Positions 34,510 to 44,051 of a stretch of DNA of 64,000 nucleotides are shown here, piece after piece. The position numbers were made by a program, and so were the translations under genes. The stretch's first letter is position 1; every line of letters starts with the position of its first letter. Below the pieces are notes generated by a model, which had not been told where the DNA came from, made no database searches, and saw nothing but the letters and a program-made list of their open reading frames with translations. The stretch is taken from the NCBI RefSeq assembly GCF_026738875.1, contig NZ_JAPQFJ010000016.1, positions 35,741 through 99,740 of the forward strand, read 5' to 3'. Source of the DNA: Clostridium brassicae (GTDB taxonomy: Bacteria; Bacillota; Clostridia; Clostridiales; Clostridiaceae).

Positions 34510-34560
34510 TCCTAGTTTTGTTTATAGACAGGATGGTTACGAACTGTCTTTATTCTATTA
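34510..34560 (-). ncRNA. preQ1-I riboswitch
   Basis: On the minus strand, stem AGACAG / CTGTCT (34559-34536) encloses the loop TTCGTAACCATC and is followed by the A-rich tail ATAAACAAAACTAGG (34535-34511 region), whose CTAGG-type end can pair into the loop. This is the class I preQ1 pseudoknot. It precedes a terminator and an operon with queD, queE, folE and queC, as expected for transcriptional repression by preQ1. Confidence 0.88.
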
Positions 34561-34574
34561 TTTTATATTTTTAT

Positions 34575-34603
34575 AGTTTACTATACATTGTTCACTAAGT
34601 CAA
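34575..34603 (-). promoter_or_regulatory. Promoter of the preQ1-controlled operon
   Basis: On the minus strand TTGACT (34603-34598) and TAAACT (34580-34575) are 17 bp apart. It starts transcription about 8 nt before the aptamer. The rest of the gap up to 34867 shows no further structure. Confidence 0.6.
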
Positions 34604-34867
34604 ATCAGATATGAATATAAATAATTTATAAAATACTTAATTCAAACTAAAAATTGCAAAACAAATTTATACTTTTATTATTGCTAATAGTGTAAAAATT
34701 GATGTTTTATTTAATTTTCTGTAAAAACTTACGATTAATATAATAATACAATATAAATATTAGACTATATTGTAAAAATTTCATTTTTATAATAAAAAAT
34801 AACTATTAATTTAATATAATTTATAACTACTACATATTAATTATTAATGGAAATGTGAGGGATTGTT

Positions 34868-35851
34868 ATGGAGAGTTTAAATAAAGCAAATACAAAAATA
34901 AATAATTTACATAATTTAATTTCTACTTACGATAAAATAAATATAAATGTTTATATACAGACAGGGGAATATATCTATTATATTGATACCTCACAAGACT
35001 GTAAGCTATATAGAATTTTCAAATATGATGAAAAAAAGGAATTAATAGTAGATTACAAAGTAGAAAATATTGTAATAGTAAAAGATAATATATTTTATAC
35101 TATAAAGCATCAAAAAAAGATTACACTAATTAAATGCAATCTAGAGGGAAAAGACACTTATATTGTATGTAAAGATTTATCTTCTACTAATGCATATTGT
35201 GTTTTTAATAAAACTATATACTATTGTGAAAATCATAATTTCAGAAGTTATATAAAATCTGTCCCATTGGATGGTGGCAATAGTTCTACAATACATGAAT
35301 CTGTAGGATATATTTCTGACTTGTATTATTTTAAAAGTCATATATATTATAAAAGAAAGGATTACCCTTATGTAGGATCAGAAGTTTTAAAAAAAGTTAA
35401 TTTAAACGATAAAATGAAAGATTCTGTTGTAGCAGCTTTCTATTCAAAAGTATATTTTTATAAAAATTATATGATATATAAAAATAAAAATTCTAGTTCA
35501 GTAATTATAAAAGATTTAGAAACAGGAAAAAAAATTTATGAAACAAGTCAATGTAATACTATATTAGGAGTATTTAATAATTATATGTTGTTCACTTATG
35601 AGGGCTTTACCGATATAGATGCTAAGTATGTGAAAAACATGCTATACATGCTTAATATAGAAACATTTAATGTTAACAAATTAACTGACTGCAATGTTTC
35701 TAAAGCTCAAATGATAGATGATTATGTATATTATAAAATTAAAGAAAAGGATTCTAAAATACATCGTCAAAACATAGATGGTGAAGATAGAAAAACTATT
35801 AACGTCTCAAATAAATATTTTCCTATAAAAGTATTTAGTAAGTTGTTTTAA
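34868..35851 (+). CDS. DUF5050-like beta-propeller protein
   Basis: A 327-aa protein rich in Tyr and Lys, without signal peptide. It has repeated short beta units of the type YIYYID / IYYCEN / YYFKSHIYYKR / YMLFTYEG / YVYYKIKEKDSKIHR, spaced about 40-45 residues, like the DUF5050 propeller-like domain of clostridial proteins. The last unit (HRQNIDGEDRKTINV) is typical. No enzymatic motif was seen; the function is unknown. GAGGG precedes the ATG. Confidence 0.6.
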   Translation: MESLNKANTKINNLHNLISTYDKININVYIQTGEYIYYIDTSQDCKLYRIFKYDEKKELIVDYKVENIVIVKDNIFYTIKHQKKITLIKCNLEGKDTYIVCKDLSSTNAYCVFNKTIYYCENHNFRSYIKSVPLDGGNSSTIHESVGYISDLYYFKSHIYYKRKDYPYVGSEVLKKVNLNDKMKDSVVAAFYSKVYFYKNYMIYKNKNSSSVIIKDLETGKKIYETSQCNTILGVFNNYMLFTYEGFTDIDAKYVKNMLYMLNIETFNVNKLTDCNVSKAQMIDDYVYYKIKEKDSKIHRQNIDGEDRKTINVSNKYFPIKVFSKLF

Positions 35852-35957
35852 TTACTCTGTATTATTTATATCTTTTTAAATTAATACTATATTAATAGAT
35901 ATTACTAAAGCTATAGTAATATCTTTAAGAATTTAGTATGGAAAGAAGGAGTTTCTT

Positions 35958-36362
35958 GTGAATACTAATATTGCATATAAAATTAAAACTACAAAAACAG
36001 AAGAGTTTATAAACATAACACATCTTGTTAAAAAAACAGTTCAAGAAAGTGGAATTAAAAACGGAATGGCTATAGTGTTTTGTCCCCATACTACTGCTGG
36101 CATAACTATAAACGAAAATGCTGATCCTGATGTAGTAAGAGATATTATTGTTACATTGGATGGACTTATACCACCCAAAGGAAATTATAAACATTTCGAA
36201 GGAAATTCTCATGCTCATTTAAAAGCTTCATATATGGGCTCTAGTGCTACCATTATAATTGAAAAAGGTACTCTACTTACAGGAACGTGGCAAGGAATTT
36301 ATTTTTGTGAGTTTGATGGACCTAGAAATAGAAATGTATATATAAAAATTATAGAAGGATAA
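35958..36362 (+). CDS. YjbQ family protein (UPF0047)
   Basis: A 134-aa protein with the family motif CPHTTAGITINENADPDV (residues about 41-58), the GNSHAHLKASYMG segment and GTWQGIYFCEFDGPRNR near the C-terminus. YjbQ homologues show weak thiamine phosphate synthase activity in complementation tests; their true role is unclear. GTG start at 35958 with AAGAAGGAG upstream. Confidence 0.92.
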   Translation: MNTNIAYKIKTTKTEEFINITHLVKKTVQESGIKNGMAIVFCPHTTAGITINENADPDVVRDIIVTLDGLIPPKGNYKHFEGNSHAHLKASYMGSSATIIIEKGTLLTGTWQGIYFCEFDGPRNRNVYIKIIEG

Positions 36363-36375
36363 TTAATCCTTCTAT
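36351..36375. terminator. Short hairpin between convergent genes
   Basis: ATAGAAGGAT (36351-36360) pairs with ATCCTTCTAT (36366-36375). It overlaps both stop regions. Confidence 0.4.
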
Positions 36376-36776
36376 TTAATCTTTGTGCCACAATAAGGAC
36401 AATATTCAAATTTAGGTTCTACAACTTCACCGCAATGTTTACACCTAGTTTCTACTAAATAATCCTCTTTATTAGATTCTGTTTCAATAGGTTTCAAATC
36501 CCAATAAGTAACTTCTACATCTTCTCCCCTCTCAATTCTTTTCCCCTTCTCTTTATTAATTTCATATATTGAATTGCAACTACTACATAATACATAATAT
36601 TTTTCATTCCACCTAAAAAGAGGTATAAAAAAGAAGTGAAAAAAGTTGAAAGTCTTTATAAGCTTTCCCCCTAATCCTTTGTCGCAATTTCTACAGTGTA
36701 CATTATTTAAAACCTTTATCTCTTTTTGTTTATTATCTACACCAAATATTCCTATAAAAAACATAACTTCCTCCAT
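36372..36776 (-). CDS. Zinc-ribbon protein
   Basis: A 134-aa protein with three CxxC pairs: CRNC (residues about 28-31), CSSC in YVLCSSCNSIYEI, and CKHC...CPYCGTKIK at the C-terminus. The first two make a zinc ribbon of the type seen in small clostridial proteins with an N-terminal hydrophobic stretch (MFFIGIFGV). No catalytic motif. It faces YjbQ tail to tail. The role is unknown. Confidence 0.7.
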   Translation of the reverse strand: MEEVMFFIGIFGVDNKQKEIKVLNNVHCRNCDKGLGGKLIKTFNFFHFFFIPLFRWNEKYYVLCSSCNSIYEINKEKGKRIERGEDVEVTYWDLKPIETESNKEDYLVETRCKHCGEVVEPKFEYCPYCGTKIK

Positions 36777-37217
36777 TAATTACGTTAATTATACATTCAG
36801 GGAATTGAGTAATTTACAAACTTCATAGCTATATTCAAGTTTCTCCATTAGTTTTATTATATCATTTATTAAATAAAATTTCTCTTCCTCTCAACATTCT
36901 TTATGTTTTTCTAATCCCCTCTTGTTTAAAATATACATCTTCCATTAAAAGTAACTTCACTTTTTTTATTTAACATGAATATATAAAATTTAAAATTGTT
37001 ATTTTAGGAGCAACTCCAAACATATTTTCCATAGTTTAACTAATATCAAGTAGTAATTTTTTTAAAAATAAATTATCATAGTACTATGCCTCTTGCTCAA
37101 AAGTTTAGAATTTGTTAAGAATTACTTTAGAAAAACTATAGCTAATTGATTTAATATAAGATTAAGGAAAGCTTTCCTATTAATGTTTAAATAAAATAAT
37201 GAAGGAGTGATTATAAA
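36777..37217. other. Intergenic region, no feature recognised
   Basis: About 440 bp of AT-rich sequence between divergent genes. GGAGTG lies before the TTG start at 37218. No convincing promoter, hairpin or reading frame was found. Confidence 0.4.
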
Positions 37218-38462
37218 TTGAAACTAAAAAAGAAAACTGCCATGGCTATAAGTTTTACTGTTGGTATGTTGATGTTTGCCACAACTGTTCTAGCTGAGGT
37301 ATCTTCTAAAAGTGGTTACGAACAAGGAAAAGATGCTTTGAAATATTCAGCAGCAAGTTTTGAAAATAAATACTCAAATTATACTATAGATTTCTCTATT
37401 ACTTTAAAGGATAATGGGAAAATCATTATGTCCGAAAACAGATTAGGTAAATATGATGTCTCAAAGCATGCTAGTGAAAACACTGATACAGAAACTATAG
37501 GAAATAAAAAATCAAAATTCCATTGTTATTCAGATAAAAACACTAGAATTATTAAGAATTCTGATAAAGATATTTATAATGTAACTGAATTTAAAGTACC
37601 TGATTCTGGATATACTTTTGAAAATCCTTTTAAACGTGAAGGAGCATCTGATATTGAAAAAATCGCTGATGCTTTAGTAGGAAATTTAAAAGATTATGTT
37701 GTTGTTACAAATAAACCTGATGGAAGCAAAGAGTTATCTGGTTCAGTTAGCCAAACTCAAATACCTGCTCTTATTAATGCAGTAAGTTCTTATATGCTAA
37801 AAAATAAAGTTATATCAATTAACCGAAGAGATCCTTCTGAAAAAAATATTATGCCTTCAATTACTAAAGATATATATTTAAAAGAAGTTAAAGGTAAAAT
37901 GCTTGTAGGTAAGAATGGCTTAATACAAAATGTTTTGGGTATAGGAACCCTTAATGGTAAGGATGATAAGGGTAAAGAACATAACTTAACTTTTGAACTA
38001 CTTGTTAAAATATCTAATATAAATTCTACTGTTGTTAATAAACCTAATCTTTCAGGATCAAAAATTAAAAAAGTTATTCAAAATAATGAAGATGAATTTG
38101 CAAACCCTGAAAAATATATAGGTAAGTACAAAAATAATATAATTATAGAAAAAGACGGTAAGTTCCAAAAGATAGGCGAAAGATTATTAACCATTACTCA
38201 TTCTGATACTAATTCTATTAAAGGGACATACCATGAACAATATTTAAAGGGCTATGAAAATTATGCTGAAAAAATGTCAGATATAAAATTTGATGCTAAA
38301 TACGGAAGTAAAGAAAATGGTTTAAATGCAAACTTTAAAATAGAAGGTTTATCTCAGGGTGGCAATATAAGTATAGATATTCGTGGAACAAATATATCTT
38401 TCAATATACCACAAGATTCATATGAGACATATGATAGTCATTTTGTTAGAGTATTTGATTAA
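37218..38462 (+). CDS. Secreted protein of unknown function
   Basis: A 414-aa precursor with a signal peptide (LKKKTAMAISFTVGMLMFATTVLA, cleavage after AEV region near residue 26). The mature part is polar with many short beta-type stretches and no cysteine motif. Conserved-looking segments include YEQGKDALKYSAASFENKYSNYTIDFSITLKDNGK. TTG start supported by AAGGAGTG. Similar proteins often precede ABC or sensor genes in Clostridium, but two strong hairpins separate it from the ABC operon at 38639. The family was not recognised. Confidence 0.65.
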   Translation: MKLKKKTAMAISFTVGMLMFATTVLAEVSSKSGYEQGKDALKYSAASFENKYSNYTIDFSITLKDNGKIIMSENRLGKYDVSKHASENTDTETIGNKKSKFHCYSDKNTRIIKNSDKDIYNVTEFKVPDSGYTFENPFKREGASDIEKIADALVGNLKDYVVVTNKPDGSKELSGSVSQTQIPALINAVSSYMLKNKVISINRRDPSEKNIMPSITKDIYLKEVKGKMLVGKNGLIQNVLGIGTLNGKDDKGKEHNLTFELLVKISNINSTVVNKPNLSGSKIKKVIQNNEDEFANPEKYIGKYKNNIIIEKDGKFQKIGERLLTITHSDTNSIKGTYHEQYLKGYENYAEKMSDIKFDAKYGSKENGLNANFKIEGLSQGGNISIDIRGTNISFNIPQDSYETYDSHFVRVFD

Positions 38463-38487
38463 CAAATAGTTTTTCGATTTTTTAAAA

Positions 38488-38529
38488 CCACAGTTAATAC
38501 TCTATCAATGTTATAGTATTAACTGTGGT
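38488..38529 (+). terminator. Hairpin after the secreted protein gene
   Basis: ACCACAGTTAATACT (38488-38502) pairs with AGTATTAACTGTGGT (38515-38529), a perfect 15-bp stem with a 12-nt loop. The T-run is weak. Confidence 0.55.
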
Positions 38530-38553
38530 AAACATGATTTAAAGTATAGTTAT

Positions 38554-38597
38554 CTTAAGCTTCAGATAAAATTTTTAATATTTATCTGAAGCTTAAG
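38554..38597. repeat. Perfect 17-bp inverted repeat before the ABC operon
   Basis: CTTAAGCTTCAGATAAA (38554-38570) pairs perfectly with 38581-38597, loop 10 nt. It lies 30-40 bp before the ABC ATPase start, in its 5' leader. A second terminator or a regulatory hairpin or operator are possible. Confidence 0.6.
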
Positions 38598-38638
38598 TGT
38601 ATTACATAATATATGTTTTTGTATAGGGGGAGTTTCTG

Positions 38639-39364
38639 TTGGACAAAGTTATTGAAATAAGTAATTTAAATAAAATGTACAAAAATGGTAGAGGTATAGT
38701 AGATATTAACCTAGAAATATATAAAGGTGATATTTTCGGATTTTTAGGTCCTAATGGAGCTGGGAAAACTACAACTATGAAAATCATGACAGGACTTATT
38801 AAACCAAATAGCGGAGATGTTAAAATTCTTGGACACAGTGTTATAGAAGAATTTGAAAAAGCTATGTCAAAGGTAGGATGTATTATTGAAACTGCAGAAT
38901 CATATCAATACTTAACAGCCTATGAAAACCTTAAACAGTTTTCAAGATATTATAAAAATATTGATGATAAAAGAATCGAAGAAGTTTTAGAAATTACAGA
39001 TATGATAAAATTTAAAAATGAAAAAACAAGAAAATTTTCTCTTGGAATGAAACAAAGACTGGGAATTGCAGCAGCAATTTTGTCTAAACCTGAGGTGGTC
39101 ATTTTAGATGAACCCTTTAACGGATTAGATGTTGAAGGAATGATTGATATGAGAAATATCATAAAAAATTTAGCAGAAAAAGAAAAAACTACATTTTTTA
39201 TATCAAGCCATCTTATTCATGATGTAGAACTTACTTGTAACAAAATAGGAATTTTATATAATGGAAAAATTCTCAATGTGGACACTACTAAAAATATATT
39301 AAATAATTATGCTTCACTTGAAAATTACTTTGTAAGCGAGGTGGGACGAAATGACAGAATTTAA
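38639..39364 (+). CDS. ABC transporter ATP-binding protein
   Basis: A 241-aa ATPase with Walker A GPNGAGKTT, Q-loop region, signature FSLGMKQRLG and Walker B VVILDEPFNGLD. It resembles BcrA-type exporters of peptide antibiotics. TTG start with GGGGGAG 8 nt upstream. Its end overlaps the permease by 14 bp, and a two-component system follows, as in bacitracin or lantibiotic resistance modules. Confidence 0.9.
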   Translation: MDKVIEISNLNKMYKNGRGIVDINLEIYKGDIFGFLGPNGAGKTTTMKIMTGLIKPNSGDVKILGHSVIEEFEKAMSKVGCIIETAESYQYLTAYENLKQFSRYYKNIDDKRIEEVLEITDMIKFKNEKTRKFSLGMKQRLGIAAAILSKPEVVILDEPFNGLDVEGMIDMRNIIKNLAEKEKTTFFISSHLIHDVELTCNKIGILYNGKILNVDTTKNILNNYASLENYFVSEVGRNDRI

Positions 39365-40103
39365 AGCAGCTATAATTAACGAAATGGAAAAATTATATAA
39401 AAAGAAAAAAATTTTAGTTTCGGTAATAATATCCTTAATTTTTATTGTACTAGGTCAATTCGCTATTGTTGCATTGAGAAGTGGTTTTGGAATAAGAGGT
39501 ACTTCTAGCTTAGAGTTTCCAATACTGGTACTTTCATTAGTAGTAAATACTATTTTGCCTTTGTTTACTGCCCTTGTTACTATAGATAGCTTCTCAGGTG
39601 AATTTTCTCATAATACAATGAAGATTGTAATTACAAGACCTGTTTCAAGATTAAAATTTTTTACTGCTAAATTAATCTCTATAATGACCTTTGTATTAGC
39701 TAACCTTTTATTTGTAATGATTATTTCAACTATTACAGGAGCTATTTTTAATGCAAATTCATTTACTTTTCAAGGAATACTTAAAATATTCTTATGTTAT
39801 ATAGTCACTATATTACCTATGCTAATTTTAGCACTTATGATTACTGTTTTTGCTAATATTTTAAGAAGTGGCACTAGCGTGTTTTTTCTATCCATACTTG
39901 TTTTTATTATCTTTAAAGGAATGGAAATTGTGTTTGTAAAATATTCTGGAATACTATTTACGTCAATGTTTAACTGGTATAATTTATGGATAATAGATGG
40001 TTTTCCATTTATGAAAATTTTTCGTGAATTTACGATGATGTTCAGTTATGGTATATTGTTTTTCACACTTGGATATTATTTATTTGATAAAAAGGAGTTT
40101 TAA
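39351..40103 (+). CDS. ABC transporter permease (ABC-2)
   Basis: A 250-aa protein with six hydrophobic helices. The loop DSFSGEFSHNTMKIVITRPVSRLKFFTAKLIS is the conserved cytoplasmic motif of ABC-2 permeases. It is translationally coupled to the ATPase gene and probably forms the exporter with it. The substrate is unknown. Confidence 0.88.
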   Translation: MTEFKAAIINEMEKLYKKKKILVSVIISLIFIVLGQFAIVALRSGFGIRGTSSLEFPILVLSLVVNTILPLFTALVTIDSFSGEFSHNTMKIVITRPVSRLKFFTAKLISIMTFVLANLLFVMIISTITGAIFNANSFTFQGILKIFLCYIVTILPMLILALMITVFANILRSGTSVFFLSILVFIIFKGMEIVFVKYSGILFTSMFNWYNLWIIDGFPFMKIFREFTMMFSYGILFFTLGYYLFDKKEF

Positions 40104-40111
40104 AATAAAAA

Positions 40112-41539
40112 ATGGACATAAAAAAAAGACTTATAATATCTAATACTATAATTGTTGTAGTCCCAATCGTTATTACAATAATAACGATACTGGGAATTTT
40201 GTTTGTTTCATTTAAAATTTCTGGAAATAAGACAAACTACGATATATATAAAGAACGTGTACTATTACAATCTGAACTTGTAACAATTAAAACTAATATA
40301 TTAAAACAAAATATTGATGATGATAAACTTAATGATATCTTGTCACAACAACTTTCAAAAATAAATGGTAAATTTGTTATTATAAAACCATATAAAATTC
40401 TCTCTAATCCTTATGATATTAATAAAATTGAGATAGAAAAATGTATAGAATTATCAAAAGAAAATACCTTAGATAAAAAAATTTCAATTAATAATACTCC
40501 TTATATAATTGAAACTATAGAGTTAAATTCAAAAGAAGAATTGAGTAAAATTATAATATTGTTAGCGCCTATAGAAAAAGAAGTGAACTTCTTTAATAAA
40601 TTTATTATTGCTACAATTTTGGTCTTTATAATATGTTTCATAATAACTAATATAATTATGTCTTATATTATTTCAAAAAGAATAATACAACCTATAAAAC
40701 TTTTGAAAAAAGCTACATGTGAAATTAGTAATGGTAATTTAAACTGTAGTATTGCTGACGAAGGAGATCAAGAGATACAGGAATTGTGCCAAGGCTTCGA
40801 AGCTATGAGAGTACAACTTAAGGATTCTATAATTATGAAAATGAAGTATGATAATAATCGGAAAGAACTTGTATCTAGTATTTCACATGATTTGAAGACA
40901 CCAATAACCTCAATAAAAGGCTATGTGGAAGGTATTTTAGATGGAGTTGCAAATACTCCAGAAAAAAAAGAACACTATTTAAAAACTATTTATTCTAAAG
41001 CAGAACATGTTGACCACATGATTGATGATTTACTTTTATATTCAAAACTTGACTTAAAACAAATTCCTTTTAATTTTACAAAAGTAAATATTGTGGAATA
41101 TTTCAACTATTGTGTATCTGAAAACGAACATGAATTAAAAAAAGATAATATAACAATTTCCTTAAATAATGAACTGATAACATCTAAACTTGTCATACTA
41201 GATACAGAAAGAATGAGAAGGGTTATATTAAATATTATAGGGAATTCTCGAAAATACATGAATAAAACAAATGGTAAAATAGTTATAAACTTAAGAGAAA
41301 CAACTTCAAGTATTATTATAGAAATAAGAGATAATGGTTCGGGTATAGACAAAAATGATGTAAACAAAATTTTTAATAGATTCTATAGAACCGATGCTGC
41401 AAGAAGTGGCGCAAAAGGCAGTGGCCTAGGACTTGCTATTGCAAAACAAATTGTACAAGGTCATAATGGTAACATTTGGGCAATTAGCCATGGTAATGAA
41501 GGTACAAGCATTATGATATCCCTAGAGAAATTTAATTAA
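40112..41539 (+). CDS. Sensor histidine kinase
   Basis: A 475-aa kinase with two membrane helices (about 10-30 and 162-185), an extracellular part of about 130 residues, a HAMP domain, the H-box SSISHDLKTPITSIKGYVEGI and ATPase motifs (NIIGNSRKYMN, IEIRDNGSGI, GSGLGLAIAKQIV). It starts 8 bp after the permease gene. Together with the response regulator at 41701 it probably senses the substrate of the transporter or cell-envelope damage. Confidence 0.92.
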   Translation: MDIKKRLIISNTIIVVVPIVITIITILGILFVSFKISGNKTNYDIYKERVLLQSELVTIKTNILKQNIDDDKLNDILSQQLSKINGKFVIIKPYKILSNPYDINKIEIEKCIELSKENTLDKKISINNTPYIIETIELNSKEELSKIIILLAPIEKEVNFFNKFIIATILVFIICFIITNIIMSYIISKRIIQPIKLLKKATCEISNGNLNCSIADEGDQEIQELCQGFEAMRVQLKDSIIMKMKYDNNRKELVSSISHDLKTPITSIKGYVEGILDGVANTPEKKEHYLKTIYSKAEHVDHMIDDLLLYSKLDLKQIPFNFTKVNIVEYFNYCVSENEHELKKDNITISLNNELITSKLVILDTERMRRVILNIIGNSRKYMNKTNGKIVINLRETTSSIIIEIRDNGSGIDKNDVNKIFNRFYRTDAARSGAKGSGLGLAIAKQIVQGHNGNIWAISHGNEGTSIMISLEKFN

Positions 41540-41700
41540 ATGAAAAGTTAATGAATCCTATAACCTGGATAACAATTGCTTTAATATAATAAATATAGAA
41601 CATTTTAAAATTTAGACTTAATCTAAAAAATTAAACTAGTTTTAGATTTTATAATTAAAACAAACAGGGATAAAATAAATATGGAGGGAATTTTAGAAGT

Positions 41701-42396
41701 ATGAAGAAAATATTAATAATTGAAGATGATCCAAGCATTGCTGAACTACAAAAAGATTATCTTGAGATTTCTGGATTTGAAGTAAAAGTTTGTGTAGATG
41801 GTGTATCTGGTTTAACAGAAATAAAAGAAAATAACTATGACTTAATAATCCTAGACATTATGTTACCTAAAATTGATGGATTTGACATATTAAAAATTAT
41901 TCATGAAAATAAAGATATACCTGTTTTAGTGGTTTCTGCTAAAAAAGAAGAAATTGATAAAATAAAAGGATTAACCCTTGGTGCCGACGATTATATAACA
42001 AAACCTTTTAGTCCTGGAGAATTAGTTGCTAGAGTTAAATCTCATATTGAAAATTACGAAAGATTAAAAAATAAGTTTAACAATAAATCTAATAATAATA
42101 TAGTGGTTATAAGAGGTCTTGAAATAAATAAAGACTCAAGACAAGTATTTATAAACGGTAAAGAAATTACTTTGGCACAGAAAGAATTTGAATTACTATA
42201 TCATATGGCTAAATACCCTAATATAGTATTCAGCAAAGATGAACTATTTGAAAGCATTTGGGGACTTGATTCCCTAGGAGATAGCGCAACAGTTACAGTA
42301 CATATTCGAAAAATAAGAGAGAAAATTGAATTCAATCCATCAGATCCTCAATATATTGAAACAGTTTGGGGAGTTGGTTATAGAATCAGAGTATAA
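41701..42396 (+). CDS. OmpR/PhoB family response regulator
   Basis: A 231-aa regulator. The receiver domain has acidic residues E8-D9-D10, the phosphorylated Asp52 (LIILDIMLPKIDG) and Lys in YITKPFSPGEL. The C-terminal winged helix shows EFELLYHMAKYPNIVFSKDELFESIWG and VHIRKIREKIE. It lies 161 bp after the kinase gene, an unusually long gap, perhaps with its own promoter. Confidence 0.93.
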   Translation: MKKILIIEDDPSIAELQKDYLEISGFEVKVCVDGVSGLTEIKENNYDLIILDIMLPKIDGFDILKIIHENKDIPVLVVSAKKEEIDKIKGLTLGADDYITKPFSPGELVARVKSHIENYERLKNKFNNKSNNNIVVIRGLEINKDSRQVFINGKEITLAQKEFELLYHMAKYPNIVFSKDELFESIWGLDSLGDSATVTVHIRKIREKIEFNPSDPQYIETVWGVGYRIRV

Positions 42397-42408
42397 TTCT
42401 AAAAAGAT

Positions 42409-42456
42409 AACCCCTAAAATATATTCACTACGACATATATTTAAGGGGTTTTTTAT
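42409..42456 (+). terminator. Terminator of the ABC/two-component operon
   Basis: AACCCCTAAAATATAT (42409-42424) pairs with ATATATTTAAGGGGTT (42435-42450) and is followed by TTTTAT. Confidence 0.75.
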
Positions 42457-42581
42457 ACTTAGATTTTTAATTTTAGGTTCTGTTTTAAAAGAGTGTAAAC
42501 AACCTAGTGTAAATTCTTTTACCTAAGGCTATATTTTAAATTATACTTTGAATAAATTATATTATATTAATATGATTTATT

Positions 42582-44051
42582 CTATCCAAAAATTTTTACA
42601 CCTTCATTAGTAAGTTCTTCTACTTCTATTTGAATTTTTTCTAGAATATTAATCATATTATTTGAAACTTCTTCTGCTTTATTGTAAAATTCCTCTGCTG
42701 ATTTTTGATCATGTTTAGTAACTGCATTGATAACTTTATCACCCAAATTATGAAATTCATTATGAAGACTATCTATTTGATTCCATTCTTCTGAAATTCC
42801 ATTATGATCTACTTGTATAGCATGATAAAAATGACCAAATGCACATTTCTTAGAATTTGTCTGAATTGGATATATACGCATCTCTCTTACAATTTTATTG
42901 AGCCCTTTTAACCAATCCTTATGAGATTTTTTAGCATTTGCAATGACATTTTCAAGTTCTTTGTTTGTAATTGCATGACTTCCCCCTTTAAGACCTTCAA
43001 ACATATGACTTACAATTGTAGAGAGTTGTTCATCAATTTGTGATACTTTCTTAGCAAATTCAACACTTTCTATTGCATCTTTGTGTATAATTTCTGTCAT
43101 ATGGCTAAGTCTTTCAGCATCACTACTTGAAGTTTCCATTGCTTGATTAATCTCGTTAGCTGCAATATTTATACCTTGCATAGATTTATGAATATTTCCT
43201 ACATCCATTATTACACCATTAAGCATTTCTACATTTTTACCAACAGTATCAGATACAGTTTCTATTTTTTCGCTCATTTCTCCAGTAGAATCTAAAGTCC
43301 TATCTAAACTGTCTTTTCCATCTTGTGCAGCAACATGAATGCGATTTACAAATTGACTCATTCCTTCTAAGTTCTTTTTAGTATCATCAGCTAACTTTCT
43401 AACTTCTTGGGCTACAACTGCAAATCCAAGCCCATGTTCACCCGCCCTAGCTGCTTCTATTGCTGCATTCAATGCTAATAAATTTGTTTGATCAGCTATA
43501 GATTGAACACTGTCTACTATCTTTCCAACCTCTGCTGCAAGATCTACTAATTGTTGAATTTTCACACTCATAGAACCTGTGTCCTCTACAACATTTTCTT
43601 TAAGTGATTGTACTTCTTTAAGCAGATTTATACTTTCATCATTTTTTTGTACTAATAATTCTGATTGCTTAGCTAAACTATCCAAAGTTTCTGAAGTTTG
43701 TTCTATTGATTCATTTACATTATTCATACTTGCTGTTGTCTCTTCAACAATGGCAAGGTTAGATTGACTTAAATGTGACATTTTTTCAGCAAAATCCATT
43801 AATTGATATGAAATATGAGACATGCCAACATCAAAATTACTTAAAGAACTAACTATATTTAATATTTCTTTAGCTGCTTTTGACATTTGTTCTTCATTTT
43901 TAAGTAATTTTTGAAATTGTGTTAATAGTTTAGTGTGAATTCCATAGTCTATATTAGGACTATTCACCTCATTACCTTTTAATGAGTCTTCTACATATTT
44001 CAAAATACATTCTGCCTCATGGCACGGTTTATTTAAATTTTTTCCAAACAC
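42582..44051 (-). CDS. Soluble methyl-accepting chemotaxis protein with CZB domain
   Basis: A 489-aa chemoreceptor without membrane segments. Residues about 80-350 form the coiled-coil signalling domain with the hairpin tip [36 protein letters not shown]. The C-terminal part (about 375-480) is a zinc-binding CZB domain with [18 protein letters not shown] and other His. CZB receptors sense zinc or hypochlorite-type signals in the cytoplasm. GTG start with GGGGGAG 6 nt upstream. Monocistronic. Confidence 0.88.
   Translation of the reverse strand: MFGKNLNKPCHEAECILKYVEDSLKGNEVNSPNIDYGIHTKLLTQFQKLLKNEEQMSKAAKEILNIVSSLSNFDVGMSHISYQLMDFAEKMSHLSQSNLAIVEETTASMNNVNESIEQTSETLDSLAKQSELLVQKNDESINLLKEVQSLKENVVEDTGSMSVKIQQLVDLAAEVGKIVDSVQSIADQTNLLALNAAIEAARAGEHGLGFAVVAQEVRKLADDTKKNLEGMSQFVNRIHVAAQDGKDSLDRTLDSTGEMSEKIETVSDTVGKNVEMLNGVIMDVGNIHKSMQGINIAANEINQAMETSSSDAERLSHMTEIIHKDAIESVEFAKKVSQIDEQLSTIVSHMFEGLKGGSHAITNKELENVIANAKKSHKDWLKGLNKIVREMRIYPIQTNSKKCAFGHFYHAIQVDHNGISEEWNQIDSLHNEFHNLGDKVINAVTKHDQKSAEEFYNKAEEVSNNMINILEKIQIEVEELTNEGVKIFG

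Noticed and set aside
34531..34551. AGGATGGTTACG on the plus strand looked like another copy of the dispersed element
   Set aside because: It is the reverse complement of the preQ1 aptamer loop; the match to GGATGGTTAGAC is short and by chance.
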